Part shown: piece after piece, positions 16,739 to 24,499 of the stretch
How the letters are laid out: each line of letters begins with the position of its first letter
Numbering within the stretch: the first letter of the stretch is position 1
DNA from: Erwinia sp050410775
GTDB lineage: Bacteria; Pseudomonadota; Gammaproteobacteria; Enterobacterales; Enterobacteriaceae
Length of the DNA: 64,000 bases
NCBI RefSeq assembly: GCF_050410775.1
Contig: NZ_CP191229.1
Direction: 5' to 3' (one strand)
Notes under the pieces: model-generated
Databases searched by the model: none
Told to the model about the DNA's origin: nothing
The model's input: the letters and a program-made list of their open reading frames with translations, nothing else
Made by a program: the position numbers and the translations under genes

Positions 16739-17038
16739 ATGCCAGCATTAACTGATAAAGCCCTTGAATACATCGACAACATGAACACATCTTCATCAGC
16801 GGCACATCCCATGGATGAAAGTCGCGCTAAAGAAATGTTTAAATTTCTGAAAGATCTAGATAATCCAATAAGCGCTAATGACATCCGCAGTCATGGTGCT
16901 CAGAACGGTTGGGATTCAGGATTCACAAAAAAAATGGCTGAGTGGGCTGATAAAGTGGCTTCAGGTGGCCGTGTAGTGGTGAAGCATCCAGGCTACTTCT
17001 CAGAGAATATGCAAAAAGAGCTACGTTCCAAGCTTTGA
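16739..17038 (+). CDS. YoaC-like (DUF1889) protein
   Basis: 99 residues starting MPALTDKALEYIDNM after an AAGGAAAAT ribosome site. NPISANDIRSHGAQNGWDSG and FTKKMAEWADKVASGG resemble the small DUF1889 family, which includes E. coli YoaC and has no known function. Mostly helical and soluble, with no signal peptide. It is a complete gene at the right end of the prophage remnant; family from memory. Confidence 0.6.
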   Translation: MPALTDKALEYIDNMNTSSSAAHPMDESRAKEMFKFLKDLDNPISANDIRSHGAQNGWDSGFTKKMAEWADKVASGGRVVVKHPGYFSENMQKELRSKL

Positions 17039-17135
17039 TAAATGTTTAATTACGTGGAACTGCACAGGTTAGGCAGTTTCACGAATGAACAGAGTTAAGC
17101 CGCTGTGAATGTTTTCCTGACAGCCTCTTCAGCAT

Positions 17136-17162
17136 CCTGCATGCATTATCATTCAGAGCCAC
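17136..17162 (-). repeat. Short fragment of a third integrase copy
   Basis: 24 of 27 bases match 10164-10190, which lies inside the first integrase remnant and codes for a segment around ALNDTACK. The surrounding bases do not align. This suggests yet another degraded integrase near the right edge of the island. Confidence 0.4.
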
Positions 17163-17522
17163 ATAATCGCCGATACTGAGTGCTTATATCCTGGCCCCCT
17201 TCCGGCTGAGCGTAAAACATTACGTTTGCAGGTCTGGTTCTGTGCACACATGTCACCAATCATGGTTACCTGCCTATAACAATGTAGAAAAAATTGCTAT
17301 CGCGCGGGCCACAGATATCTCCTGAAAATCATTAAAGATAACAGTCAGCTAAGATCGTTCTGCTTCGCGTAAAAACACCGACGCCGATAACCTTAGCGGT
17401 ACTGGCAACGAAATCGTTCAGCACAATCAGGGTTAACAAAGTTGACTCAAAAACAGTAACCCACACCCAGGTCTCACGCGCAATCCCCCAGCCTCCCAAC
17501 AGATAATGCTGAAAATTCAAAA
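17163..17522. other. Right edge of the island, no gene seen
   Basis: No convincing coding sequence or hairpin. The boundary between the prophage remnant and the TRAP transporter region probably lies here; no third copy of the tRNA end was found. Confidence 0.35.
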
Positions 17523-17542
17523 ATGTGAAACACAGTTTCAAA
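17523..17542 (+). promoter_or_regulatory. KdgR-like operator upstream of the TRAP transporter
   Basis: ATGTGAAACACAGTTTCAAA contains GAAAC-3-GTTTC, the symmetrical core of KdgR sites. It lies 112 bases ahead of the dctP-like start, and a similar site precedes the nearby kdgM-like gene. KdgR represses pectin-degradation genes and is released by 2-keto-3-deoxygluconate. Confidence 0.68.
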
Positions 17543-17653
17543 ACCTTTCTTACAGCGCCACATTTCCTCCCGGCATGGCATTATCCACAAGGTGAGGGCC
17601 GGGTAAGCCCCGTAGTTTCGTGGATGAAAAACTATACCCATGATGAGGCAGTT

Positions 17654-18637
17654 ATGAACATATTACGAATGGTTAACGCCCTTCTTATGTGCTGTTTACC
17701 CGCCCTGGCGTTTTCGTCTCAGGCCCAGACCGTCCTGCGCCTGGCTTATGCAGAAAACAGCCAGCCGGTTAAGGACGCACTTCACTTTCTGGGAAACCAG
17801 ATTGAAGAAAAAACTGCCAACGAAGTAAAGGTCATCTATTTTCCCGACGCGCAGCTGGGCGGGGAGCGTGAACTGGTAGAGCTGACGCAGGTTGGGGTGG
17901 TGGACATCACTAAGGTGTCGTCCGGCCTGATGGAAAGCTTCTCTCCGGCCTATGGCGTCTTTTCCCTGCCATATCTCTTTGCCGACGTCGAAGAGTATTA
18001 CAAAGTAATGGATAACCCTGAGGTTATGGAGCCCGTCTATCAATCTACCGCGCCGCAGGGGTTTATTGGCATCGGCTGGTATGACTCAGGGGCCCGCAGT
18101 TTTTATATGAGCAAAGGCCCCATTCGTAAGATAGAAGATCTACAGGGCAAAAAAATCCGCGTAATGCAGAGTGAAACCGCCATCCAGACGCTTAAGCTGC
18201 TGGGGGCATCTCCCATTGCCATGGGCCAGGCGGAAGTTTACACCTCGCTACAGCAGGGCATTCTGGATGGGGCCGAAAACAATGAGTTTGCCCTGACCAT
18301 TGCCCGCCATGGTGAAGTCGCCCGCTACTACACCTACGATATGCACACCCGCATCCCCGATATTTTGCTGATGAGCGCCCTGACGCTGGAAAAGCTGACG
18401 CCTGAGCAGCAGGAAATTGTGAAGGAGGCGGTCAAAGCCTCCATCGAATTTGAAAAAAAGGCCTGGGATAAAGAAATGGAAACCACCCGGCGACAGGCGA
18501 CCGAGAACTTCAACGTGGAGTTTTTCGATATCGATAAGAAACCCTTTCAGGACGCCGTTCAGCCCATCTATGAAGGCTTGAAAGATAAGCCGGAGCTCTA
18601 TGAGCTGTATCAGAAAATCCAGTCAGCGAAAGGCTAA
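17654..18637 (+). CDS. TRAP transporter substrate-binding protein (DctP family)
   Basis: Periplasmic solute-binding protein of a tripartite ATP-independent transporter. I chose the ATG at 17654 after TGAGG, which begins MNILRMVNALLMCCLPALAF, a signal peptide cleaved after SQA. The frame opens 43 codons earlier, but that would put coding sequence over the KdgR-like site. The mature domain starts VLRLAYAENS; the ligand-anchoring Arg region KKIRVMQSETAIQTL and GAENNEFAL are DctP hallmarks. Acidic sugars are usual ligands; with the KdgR-like site and the nearby KdgM porin I infer a uronate or oligouronate. Confidence 0.9.
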   Translation: MNILRMVNALLMCCLPALAFSSQAQTVLRLAYAENSQPVKDALHFLGNQIEEKTANEVKVIYFPDAQLGGERELVELTQVGVVDITKVSSGLMESFSPAYGVFSLPYLFADVEEYYKVMDNPEVMEPVYQSTAPQGFIGIGWYDSGARSFYMSKGPIRKIEDLQGKKIRVMQSETAIQTLKLLGASPIAMGQAEVYTSLQQGILDGAENNEFALTIARHGEVARYYTYDMHTRIPDILLMSALTLEKLTPEQQEIVKEAVKASIEFEKKAWDKEMETTRRQATENFNVEFFDIDKKPFQDAVQPIYEGLKDKPELYELYQKIQSAKG

Positions 18638-18653
18638 TCTCTCAGGAGGGGTA

Positions 18654-19166
18654 ATGGATACATTAAGAAAGACGCTCAATAAGATACTAGGCAGTGTATG
18701 TTCTCTCCTGCTGGCAGCCATGGTGTGCGTGGCCTGCTGGCAGGTCATAAGCCGTTATATTGTCGGCGTCCCCAGCACCGCGACGGAAGAGCTGCTTCGC
18801 TTCTCGCTGGTCTGGCTTTCGATGCTGGGCATGGCTTATGTGGCCGGGAAGAACCAGCATATCAGCCTGACGATCCTGGTGGATAAAGTGTCGCCAGCCG
18901 TGCGCCGGTGGTGGATGATCGTGCTGCAACTCACTTTCGCCGCCTTCTCCATCTGGGTACTTATCATCGGCGGTCTGAAAATTTCCGCCATTTCCATGCT
19001 GCAAATCTCACCTGCGCTGGGCATTCCGATGGGACAAATCTACTACGCCCTGCCTGTCGCGGGCGTATTGATCATCCTCTACAGCGTGATGAATATTGTC
19101 GATCTGCTTAAAGCGACCTCTACCAGGGCTGATACCGGCACGGTAATGGAGAACCAACATGATTGA
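18654..19166 (+). CDS. TRAP transporter small membrane subunit (DctQ family)
   Basis: 171 residues with four hydrophobic segments and the DctQ signature around RFSLVWLSMLGMAYVAGKNQ, then HISL. The ATG at 18654 follows GGAGGGG and begins 16 bases after the dctP stop. It overlaps the next gene by 8 bases. DctQ forms the membrane complex with DctM and is needed for Na+-driven uptake. Confidence 0.92.
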   Translation: MDTLRKTLNKILGSVCSLLLAAMVCVACWQVISRYIVGVPSTATEELLRFSLVWLSMLGMAYVAGKNQHISLTILVDKVSPAVRRWWMIVLQLTFAAFSIWVLIIGGLKISAISMLQISPALGIPMGQIYYALPVAGVLIILYSVMNIVDLLKATSTRADTGTVMENQHD

Positions 19167-20466
19167 TCCTATCCTGGCCTCCGTTACGCTTGTGAGCATA
19201 TTTGTGGTACTGCTTGCCATGGGCGCGTCAATAGGTCTTTGTATCGTTATCGCCTCCGGCTGCACGATGCTGCTGGCCTTGCCATTTGATATCTCTCTGT
19301 TTGCCACGGCGCAGAAAATGTTCTCCAGTCTGGATAGCTTTGCCTTACTGGCGGTGCCGTTCTTTGTGCTATCAGGGGTGATAATGAACAGCGGCGGGGT
19401 CGCCACGCGGCTGGTGAACTTCGCCAAGCTTTTCACCGGCAGGCTGCCGGGTTCGCTTTCCTATACGAATATCATGGGCAATATGATGTTCGGCGCTATC
19501 TCTGGCTCCGCTATTGCGGCCTCGACCTCTATCGGCGGCGTGATGGTGCCGATGAGCGCGAAAGAGGGGTACAGCCGTAGCTTTGCCGCGGCGGTGAATA
19601 TCGCCTCTGCGCCCACCGGGATGCTGATCCCGCCCACAACTGCCTTTATATTATATGCGCTGGCAAGCGGCGGGACCTCCATCGCGGCGCTGTTTGCCGG
19701 CGGGCTGGTCGCCGGCGTGTTGTGGGGCGTGAGCTGTATGCTTGTCACTTTTGTGGTGGCCAGACGAAACAACTATCGGGTCTTTTTTGCGCTGCAAAAA
19801 GGCGTGGCGTTAAAAGTTACCCTTGAAGCTGTCCCCAGCCTGCTGCTGATCGTGATTATCGTTGGCGGGATAGTGCAGGGCATCTTTACCGCTATCGAAG
19901 CCTCAGCTATCGCCGTCGCCTATACCCTGCTGTTAACCATGGGGCTTTATAAAACAATACGCATTAAGAATCTGCCTGACATTCTACTGCAAACCGTGGT
20001 GATGACCGGGATTATCATGTTCCTGCTGGCCACCTCTGCGGCCATGTCGTTCTCCATGTCGATAACGAATATCCCGGCGGCGCTAAGCGAGCTCATTCTC
20101 GGCATATCCGATAACAAGCTGGTTATCCTGCTGGTTGTGACCCTCTTTCTGCTGATTATTGGCGCATTTATGGATATCGGCCCTGCCATCCTGATTTTTA
20201 CGCCTATCCTGCTGCCGATTATGGTGAAGCTGGGCGTCGATCCGGTGCATTTTGGCATTCTGATGATCTACAACCTGGCGGTAGGGACGATAACCCCGCC
20301 GGTGGGAAGCGGATTGTATGTCGGGGCAAGCGTCGGCAAGGTGAGGGTGGAAGAGGTGATGAAACCGCTGGTGCCTTTTTATATCGCCATCATTGGCATG
20401 CTGCTGGTGATTACCTACCTGCCCGAAATTACCCTGTTCTTGCCGAGGATGATGGGCGTCATGTAA
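19159..20466 (+). CDS. TRAP transporter large membrane subunit (DctM family)
   Basis: 435 residues, about a dozen hydrophobic segments. Family signatures include FALLAVPFFVLSGVIMNSGG near residue 55, GAISGSAIAASTSIGGVMVP, IASAPTGMLIPPTTAFILYA and NLAVGTITPPVGSGLYVG. Start overlaps dctQ, so the three genes are one operon. This is the sodium-coupled translocation channel of the transporter. Confidence 0.95.
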   Translation: MIDPILASVTLVSIFVVLLAMGASIGLCIVIASGCTMLLALPFDISLFATAQKMFSSLDSFALLAVPFFVLSGVIMNSGGVATRLVNFAKLFTGRLPGSLSYTNIMGNMMFGAISGSAIAASTSIGGVMVPMSAKEGYSRSFAAAVNIASAPTGMLIPPTTAFILYALASGGTSIAALFAGGLVAGVLWGVSCMLVTFVVARRNNYRVFFALQKGVALKVTLEAVPSLLLIVIIVGGIVQGIFTAIEASAIAVAYTLLLTMGLYKTIRIKNLPDILLQTVVMTGIIMFLLATSAAMSFSMSITNIPAALSELILGISDNKLVILLVVTLFLLIIGAFMDIGPAILIFTPILLPIMVKLGVDPVHFGILMIYNLAVGTITPPVGSGLYVGASVGKVRVEEVMKPLVPFYIAIIGMLLVITYLPEITLFLPRMMGVM

Positions 20467-20472
20467 TTCTTA

Positions 20473-20499
20473 CCCTGCGCCCGGGTTTCGGGTGCAGGG
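20473..20499 (+). terminator. Hairpin after the TRAP operon
   Basis: 11-base-pair stem CCCTGCGCCCG/CGGGTGCAGGG (one G-T pair) around a five-base loop, 6 bases past the dctM stop; only a short T-rich tail. Confidence 0.7.
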
Positions 20500-20858
20500 G
20501 CTTCTCCACTTCGGTAAACCACTTCGCTTTAAATACTATTATCTGCGGCGGGATCTTAACGCCGACTCTTTATCGCTGGTACATACTCACTTCAGAAAAT
20601 AAATAGCTGGCAGAGCTGTATGGCGGTAAATTTCCTGCGGATAGCATTTAACCAGGGCCCAATTCGGCATCTGAAGTTGGGAAATTTAAAAAAAGTAAGC
20701 AGGGCGTGATTTAAGAGGCGGGGAATTTAAAACAGTGTGCTCAGAGGTTACGCATGGTCAGCCTTACGCTGGCCGACCATGCTGCTAAAATAGTGCTATC
20801 CGGCAGAAAATTATTCTCAGTCAGATTTTTCAATAATATATAAAAGAGGGGCTTTCCG
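20500..20858. other. Convergent intergenic region between TRAP operon and porin
   Basis: No gene. An inverted repeat GCATGGTC/GACCATGC (20752-20782) with a partly paired centre lies about 75 bases past the porin stop on the porin strand and may terminate it. Confidence 0.4.
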
Positions 20859-21530
20859 TCAGAAGGTATAACCAACACCGATACGGAAACGCGTCTGACG
20901 CTCATCGCTGGTGCTTCTTACCGATACATTTCCTACTTCGATAAAGGGAGACCAGTTTCCGGTTAAATAGGCCGTTCTGAAGTTATATTCATAGTTATTT
21001 TTACCGTTATTATAGAGATCGTATTTATCGGCTTTCTTATAAATGCCTTCAAGCGTCCAGTCAAAACTATTCCATTTGTATCCCGCCCAGACGTCCATAC
21101 GGTTAATGGTGTCGTCATCTCTGACATCGGAGGAGCGCCGGATGTACTCATAACGGTAGCGCGCACCCAGCCACCAGCTGTCATCAAGCTTCCATGTCGC
21201 TCTGAAATAAGGTTTATAAACGGAGTAGCCGTTCCCCGTCTCCAGTACGAGGCCCGGTTGCCAGGCTACCGCGCCGCTCGTGAACTGATAGCTTGCGGTA
21301 TATTCATTGCCCTGAACTTCCATATCGTTAAAGGCTTTATTACTATCGTCCCCGCCTGATTTTGAAATGGCCTCAATAGCAAACCCAAATCCATTATCAA
21401 AACGGTGGGAAATATAGGCGCGATCGTAGTTAGCTTTACTGTCGTCAAGATACTCATGGCGAACATCGACATACACAGCCTGGGCACTTGTGACGACAAG
21501 AGGTAGTAAAAGTAAAATTGACTTTTTCAT
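20859..21530 (-). CDS. Oligogalacturonate-specific porin, KdgM family
   Basis: 223 residues: signal peptide MKKSILLLLPLVVTSAQA, then a small beta-barrel of alternating aromatic strands, ending in GVGYTF with the terminal Phe typical of outer-membrane proteins. VDVRHEYLDDSKANYDRAYI, WWLGARYRYEY and RMDVWAGYKW are KdgM-family features. KdgM porins admit acidic oligosaccharides such as oligogalacturonides. Rich in arginine in the barrel, as expected for anionic sugars. It is probably coregulated with the TRAP operon through KdgR. Confidence 0.9.
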   Translation of the reverse strand: MKKSILLLLPLVVTSAQAVYVDVRHEYLDDSKANYDRAYISHRFDNGFGFAIEAISKSGGDDSNKAFNDMEVQGNEYTASYQFTSGAVAWQPGLVLETGNGYSVYKPYFRATWKLDDSWWLGARYRYEYIRRSSDVRDDDTINRMDVWAGYKWNSFDWTLEGIYKKADKYDLYNNGKNNYEYNFRTAYLTGNWSPFIEVGNVSVRSTSDERQTRFRIGVGYTF

Positions 21531-21600
21531 GATATATCCATTTTTATATTAAAGAAGGAGGGGGAACTGCCTGTAGAATCCCCTTCTGAAATCTAAAGCT

Positions 21601-21620
21601 TATAAAACAATGTTTCAATT
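21601..21620 (-). promoter_or_regulatory. KdgR-like operator upstream of the KdgM porin gene
   Basis: On the minus strand AATTGAAACATTGTTTTATA, which contains GAAACATTGTTTT, close to the KdgR consensus core. It lies 71-90 bases upstream of the porin start. Confidence 0.72.
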
Positions 21621-22155
21621 TATTTTTATAGCCTGTTTAAAAAATTGAGATGTGATTCAAAAATAAGAGAAGTAGTTTTTAAAAAAGCTCAATGGGGAAG
21701 CTCGCTGCGGCGGAAATTAAACAGCGCTGCGTTTGCTTTTGCAGTCAGGAAGTTAGTAAGTGACTGTTTTTAATAAAGAGAATGCTATGTTTTACGCGAG
21801 TTGGTTTTTTAGCTGTGCGGTGATAAATAAAAACGGCATTCAAATTTTATTCTGTAATTTTATAAAATATATAATTTGTGATCTGGCATATACCCATCTT
21901 TATTTTATTGCCAGCCTGCAGAATTCGCTGTCGTTTCCGCGAAGGAAAAGCACGCCGGCATTTTTCACTTTTATAAACTTTGTGCAGTAACACCTGGCCG
22001 GACGAAAATGTCCGCAACCGACCAGCCGCGCTCCATGATTTGACTGGCCATGTCTGCTTTCTTTCCATACGCCACGGACTACACCAGCGGTGGGCGGAAA
22101 AAACCAGCAGGGCGTTCTACACTTATCGTTATCCTGACTATCTTAAGAGGTGATT
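21621..22155. other. AT-rich intergenic region
   Basis: Contains the far upstream region of the porin gene. Small open frames here have no ribosome site or recognisable product. The part from 21985 to 22130 is more GC-rich and may be a fragment of a lost gene. Confidence 0.35.
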
Positions 22156-22278
22156 ATGACTGAACGTCCTGATTATGACGATCCGCTTCCCCATCATGAA
22201 GTTGTTACAGAGTTTCCGGAAAAGGAAGATGATGTGCCAATGGGGGATGATGAGCCGGTCGGGGATGATGATGACTAG
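22156..22278 (+). CDS. Small highly acidic protein (40 residues)
   Basis: MTERPDYDDPLPHHEVVTEF and then a tail in which Asp and Glu dominate (GDDEPVGDDDD). A TAAGAGGTG ribosome site precedes the ATG and a strong terminator follows, so it forms a compact single-gene unit. Short acidic proteins of this look are found in Pantoea and related genomes without known function. Real gene likely; role unknown. Confidence 0.6.
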   Translation: MTERPDYDDPLPHHEVVTEFPEKEDDVPMGDDEPVGDDDD

Positions 22279-22314
22279 GGCCCCGAGCCTGATAAGATTT
22301 GAGAAGAGCCTAAG

Positions 22315-22333
22315 CCGCCTGCGGGCGGTTTTT
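22315..22333 (+). terminator. Rho-independent terminator of the small acidic gene
   Basis: CCGCC/GGCGG stem with a four-base loop and T6, 37 bases past the stop. Confidence 0.82.
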
Positions 22334-22819
22334 TATCGCCTGAATAAAATGCCGCGCCTTAGTCTGACGAAATTTACCTTGCTTTCAACGTTCATGTATT
22401 CAGACAGGCAGGCTTCAGAATCTTGCATATTGCCCTGCCTTTAACTGATACAGAGTTCACAGGAAACCCCTGTTACGATCCTGTCTGAGTACTGTGTTCC
22501 AGGGGGCAGAGATTAAACATCATCCGGGAAATATAAGATTTTATCTTAAAAAATTTGATTTTGAGATGAGCGATGCGAACAAGCCATATAATGTTATGAA
22601 GTAATTTTTCTTTGACTTATAACCTTACCTTTATCCCCCTCCCTGAAAGACAAACCTAATCGCCAGTAATTTGTGTTGGAAAAGTTGTTTTTCTTAATAA
22701 ATGCCGGGGAGGTGGTTTTTTATGCTTTTTTGGAATTCATGGGAAAATTCTCATTATTTAAGTGTTACTCTTTGCATCCTTGCTTACAAAAAGCTTACAA
22801 TCAGTTTTGTTAATCCTTT
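22334..22819. other. AT-rich region upstream of the CDI locus
   Basis: No gene. It should contain the cdiBA promoter; no operator could be assigned. An imperfect repeat of CAGGAAAC/GTTACGATCCTG type near 22460 is too weak to call. Confidence 0.4.
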
Positions 22820-24487
22820 ATGAAAACAATAATTACAGGGAAGTGGCTGGCGCTTGCAGCTGGATTATTTATCAGCAACGTAATTGCAGCGCCCGTATCG
22901 CCCGGCGATCGTGATTTTATTCAGCAGCAGCAACAAGAAAGGTTGAGGCAGAATCAGCATCAGCGTGATGCCCTACGCCAGACGCTATCACCGCAGGCCG
23001 CGCCAGCGCCTGTTTCTGGGGGATCCGGCCCATGTTTCCCTGTGCGTAACATTGTGATTCGCAATGTATCGCTTTTATCCGTGCAGCAGCAGCAGAACCT
23101 TACTGAACCTTATAGCAATCGTTGTCTGAACTTAACGGAAATTAACTCTCTGGTGCATGATATTTCCGACTGGTATATGCAGCGGGGATATATTACCAGC
23201 CGCGCTTATTTAGTTGAGCAGGATTTGTCTGAGGGTGAATTAATCATTCCGGTACTGGAAGGAAAACTGGATGCCATCCGGCTCGAAGGTAAGCATCCGC
23301 GAATGCTGAATATGGCTTTTCCCGGTCTGGAAGGAAAAGTGCTCAACCTGCGCGATATTGAGCAGGGAATGGAGCAAATTAACCGTATTCGCGTTACGCC
23401 GGTACAGATTGAAATTTTGCCATCGCCTGAAGCCGGTTATTCGGTGGTGAATCTCACTGCAAAACCGGAATTTCCGTTAAGCGCCTCGTTCGGTTTTGAT
23501 AACAGCGGACAGAAAAGCACGGGTGTCGGTCAGCTGAACGCTGCGCTGACCGGCAATAACCTGCTGGGTCTGGCCGATCGCTGGTTTATCAGCGGCGGCC
23601 GCAGCAGCGACTTCAGCGACTGGCACGACGCGCAGAATGTTCAGGCGGGAGTCAGTGTGCCTTACGGCTACGGCCTCTTTGATTACAGTTACAGCTGGAG
23701 CAACTACCACAGCAGTTTCATCAATAATGACTTCACCTGGCTGAGCAACGGCGACAACGTTGCCCACCGGCTTAATGGCTCATGGGTCCTGTTCCGCGAT
23801 GGTGATATCAAAACCGGCGTACAGGCCGGACTAAATCACTATTCCAGCCACAACTTCCTTAACAATACCTTACTCCAGAGCAGCAGCCGCAAAATCACCA
23901 GCATCCAGCTGGGCATTAACCATACCCAAAAGTTACTCGGCGGTGTTGCCACGCTCAACCCGACCTTCAGTCGCGGCATGCCGTGGTTTGATGCCGAGCG
24001 TGACGCGGGTAAAAACGACGATCTGCCGAAAGCCCAGTTCCGTAAGTGGAGCCTCAGCGGCAGCTTTCAGCACCCGGTCACCGACAAGCTGTGGTGGTTG
24101 AGCAGCGTCTATGGTCAGTGGTCACCGGACCGCCTGTACGGCAGCGAACGCCTGACAATAGGCGGCGAAAGCTCGGTGCGTGGCTTTAAGGAGCAGTACC
24201 TCTCCGGCGATAACGGCGGCTACCTGCGTAATGAACTTAGCTACAGCCTCTTTACGATACCGTTTCTGGGAGAGGTCAGCGCCACCGCTGCCGTTGACGG
24301 CGGCTGGCTTAAAAGCGACGCACAAAACCGCGAATCCACCGGCACAATCTGGGGCAGCGCGGTTGGCGTCGGCACCCGTAACAAAAATTTCTATACCCAG
24401 TACACAGTGGGCATTCCGGTCAGCTACCCCGGCTATCTGCAACCGGACCCCGTCAGCATTTACGCCCGTATCGGGCTGGTTTTCTAA
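22820..24487 (+). CDS. cdiB: CdiB/ShlB-type two-partner secretion outer-membrane transporter
   Basis: 555 residues. Signal peptide ending VIAA; a glutamine-rich plug helix (IQQQQQERLRQNQHQRDALR, about residues 34-53); POTRA domains from about residue 70 to 230 (FPVRNIVIRNVSLL, ISDWYMQRGYITSRAYL, LEGKLDAIRLEG); then a 16-strand beta-barrel with the conserved lid motif VRGF (GGESSVRGFKEQYLS) and a terminal Phe. It exports the adjacent giant CdiA through the outer membrane by recognising its TPS domain. The gene ends 6-12 bases before cdiA, so they form one operon. Confidence 0.94.
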   Translation: MKTIITGKWLALAAGLFISNVIAAPVSPGDRDFIQQQQQERLRQNQHQRDALRQTLSPQAAPAPVSGGSGPCFPVRNIVIRNVSLLSVQQQQNLTEPYSNRCLNLTEINSLVHDISDWYMQRGYITSRAYLVEQDLSEGELIIPVLEGKLDAIRLEGKHPRMLNMAFPGLEGKVLNLRDIEQGMEQINRIRVTPVQIEILPSPEAGYSVVNLTAKPEFPLSASFGFDNSGQKSTGVGQLNAALTGNNLLGLADRWFISGGRSSDFSDWHDAQNVQAGVSVPYGYGLFDYSYSWSNYHSSFINNDFTWLSNGDNVAHRLNGSWVLFRDGDIKTGVQAGLNHYSSHNFLNNTLLQSSSRKITSIQLGINHTQKLLGGVATLNPTFSRGMPWFDAERDAGKNDDLPKAQFRKWSLSGSFQHPVTDKLWWLSSVYGQWSPDRLYGSERLTIGGESSVRGFKEQYLSGDNGGYLRNELSYSLFTIPFLGEVSATAAVDGGWLKSDAQNRESTGTIWGSAVGVGTRNKNFYTQYTVGIPVSYPGYLQPDPVSIYARIGLVF

Positions 24488-24499
24488 GAGGCAATGATT

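Noticed and set aside
17525..17653. 43-residue N-terminal extension of the DctP-like protein
   Set aside because: It has no signal character, would hide the real signal peptide and covers the KdgR-like operator.
22085..22160. Possible transposase trace upstream of the small acidic gene
   Set aside because: No frame of recognisable transposase could be read on either strand.
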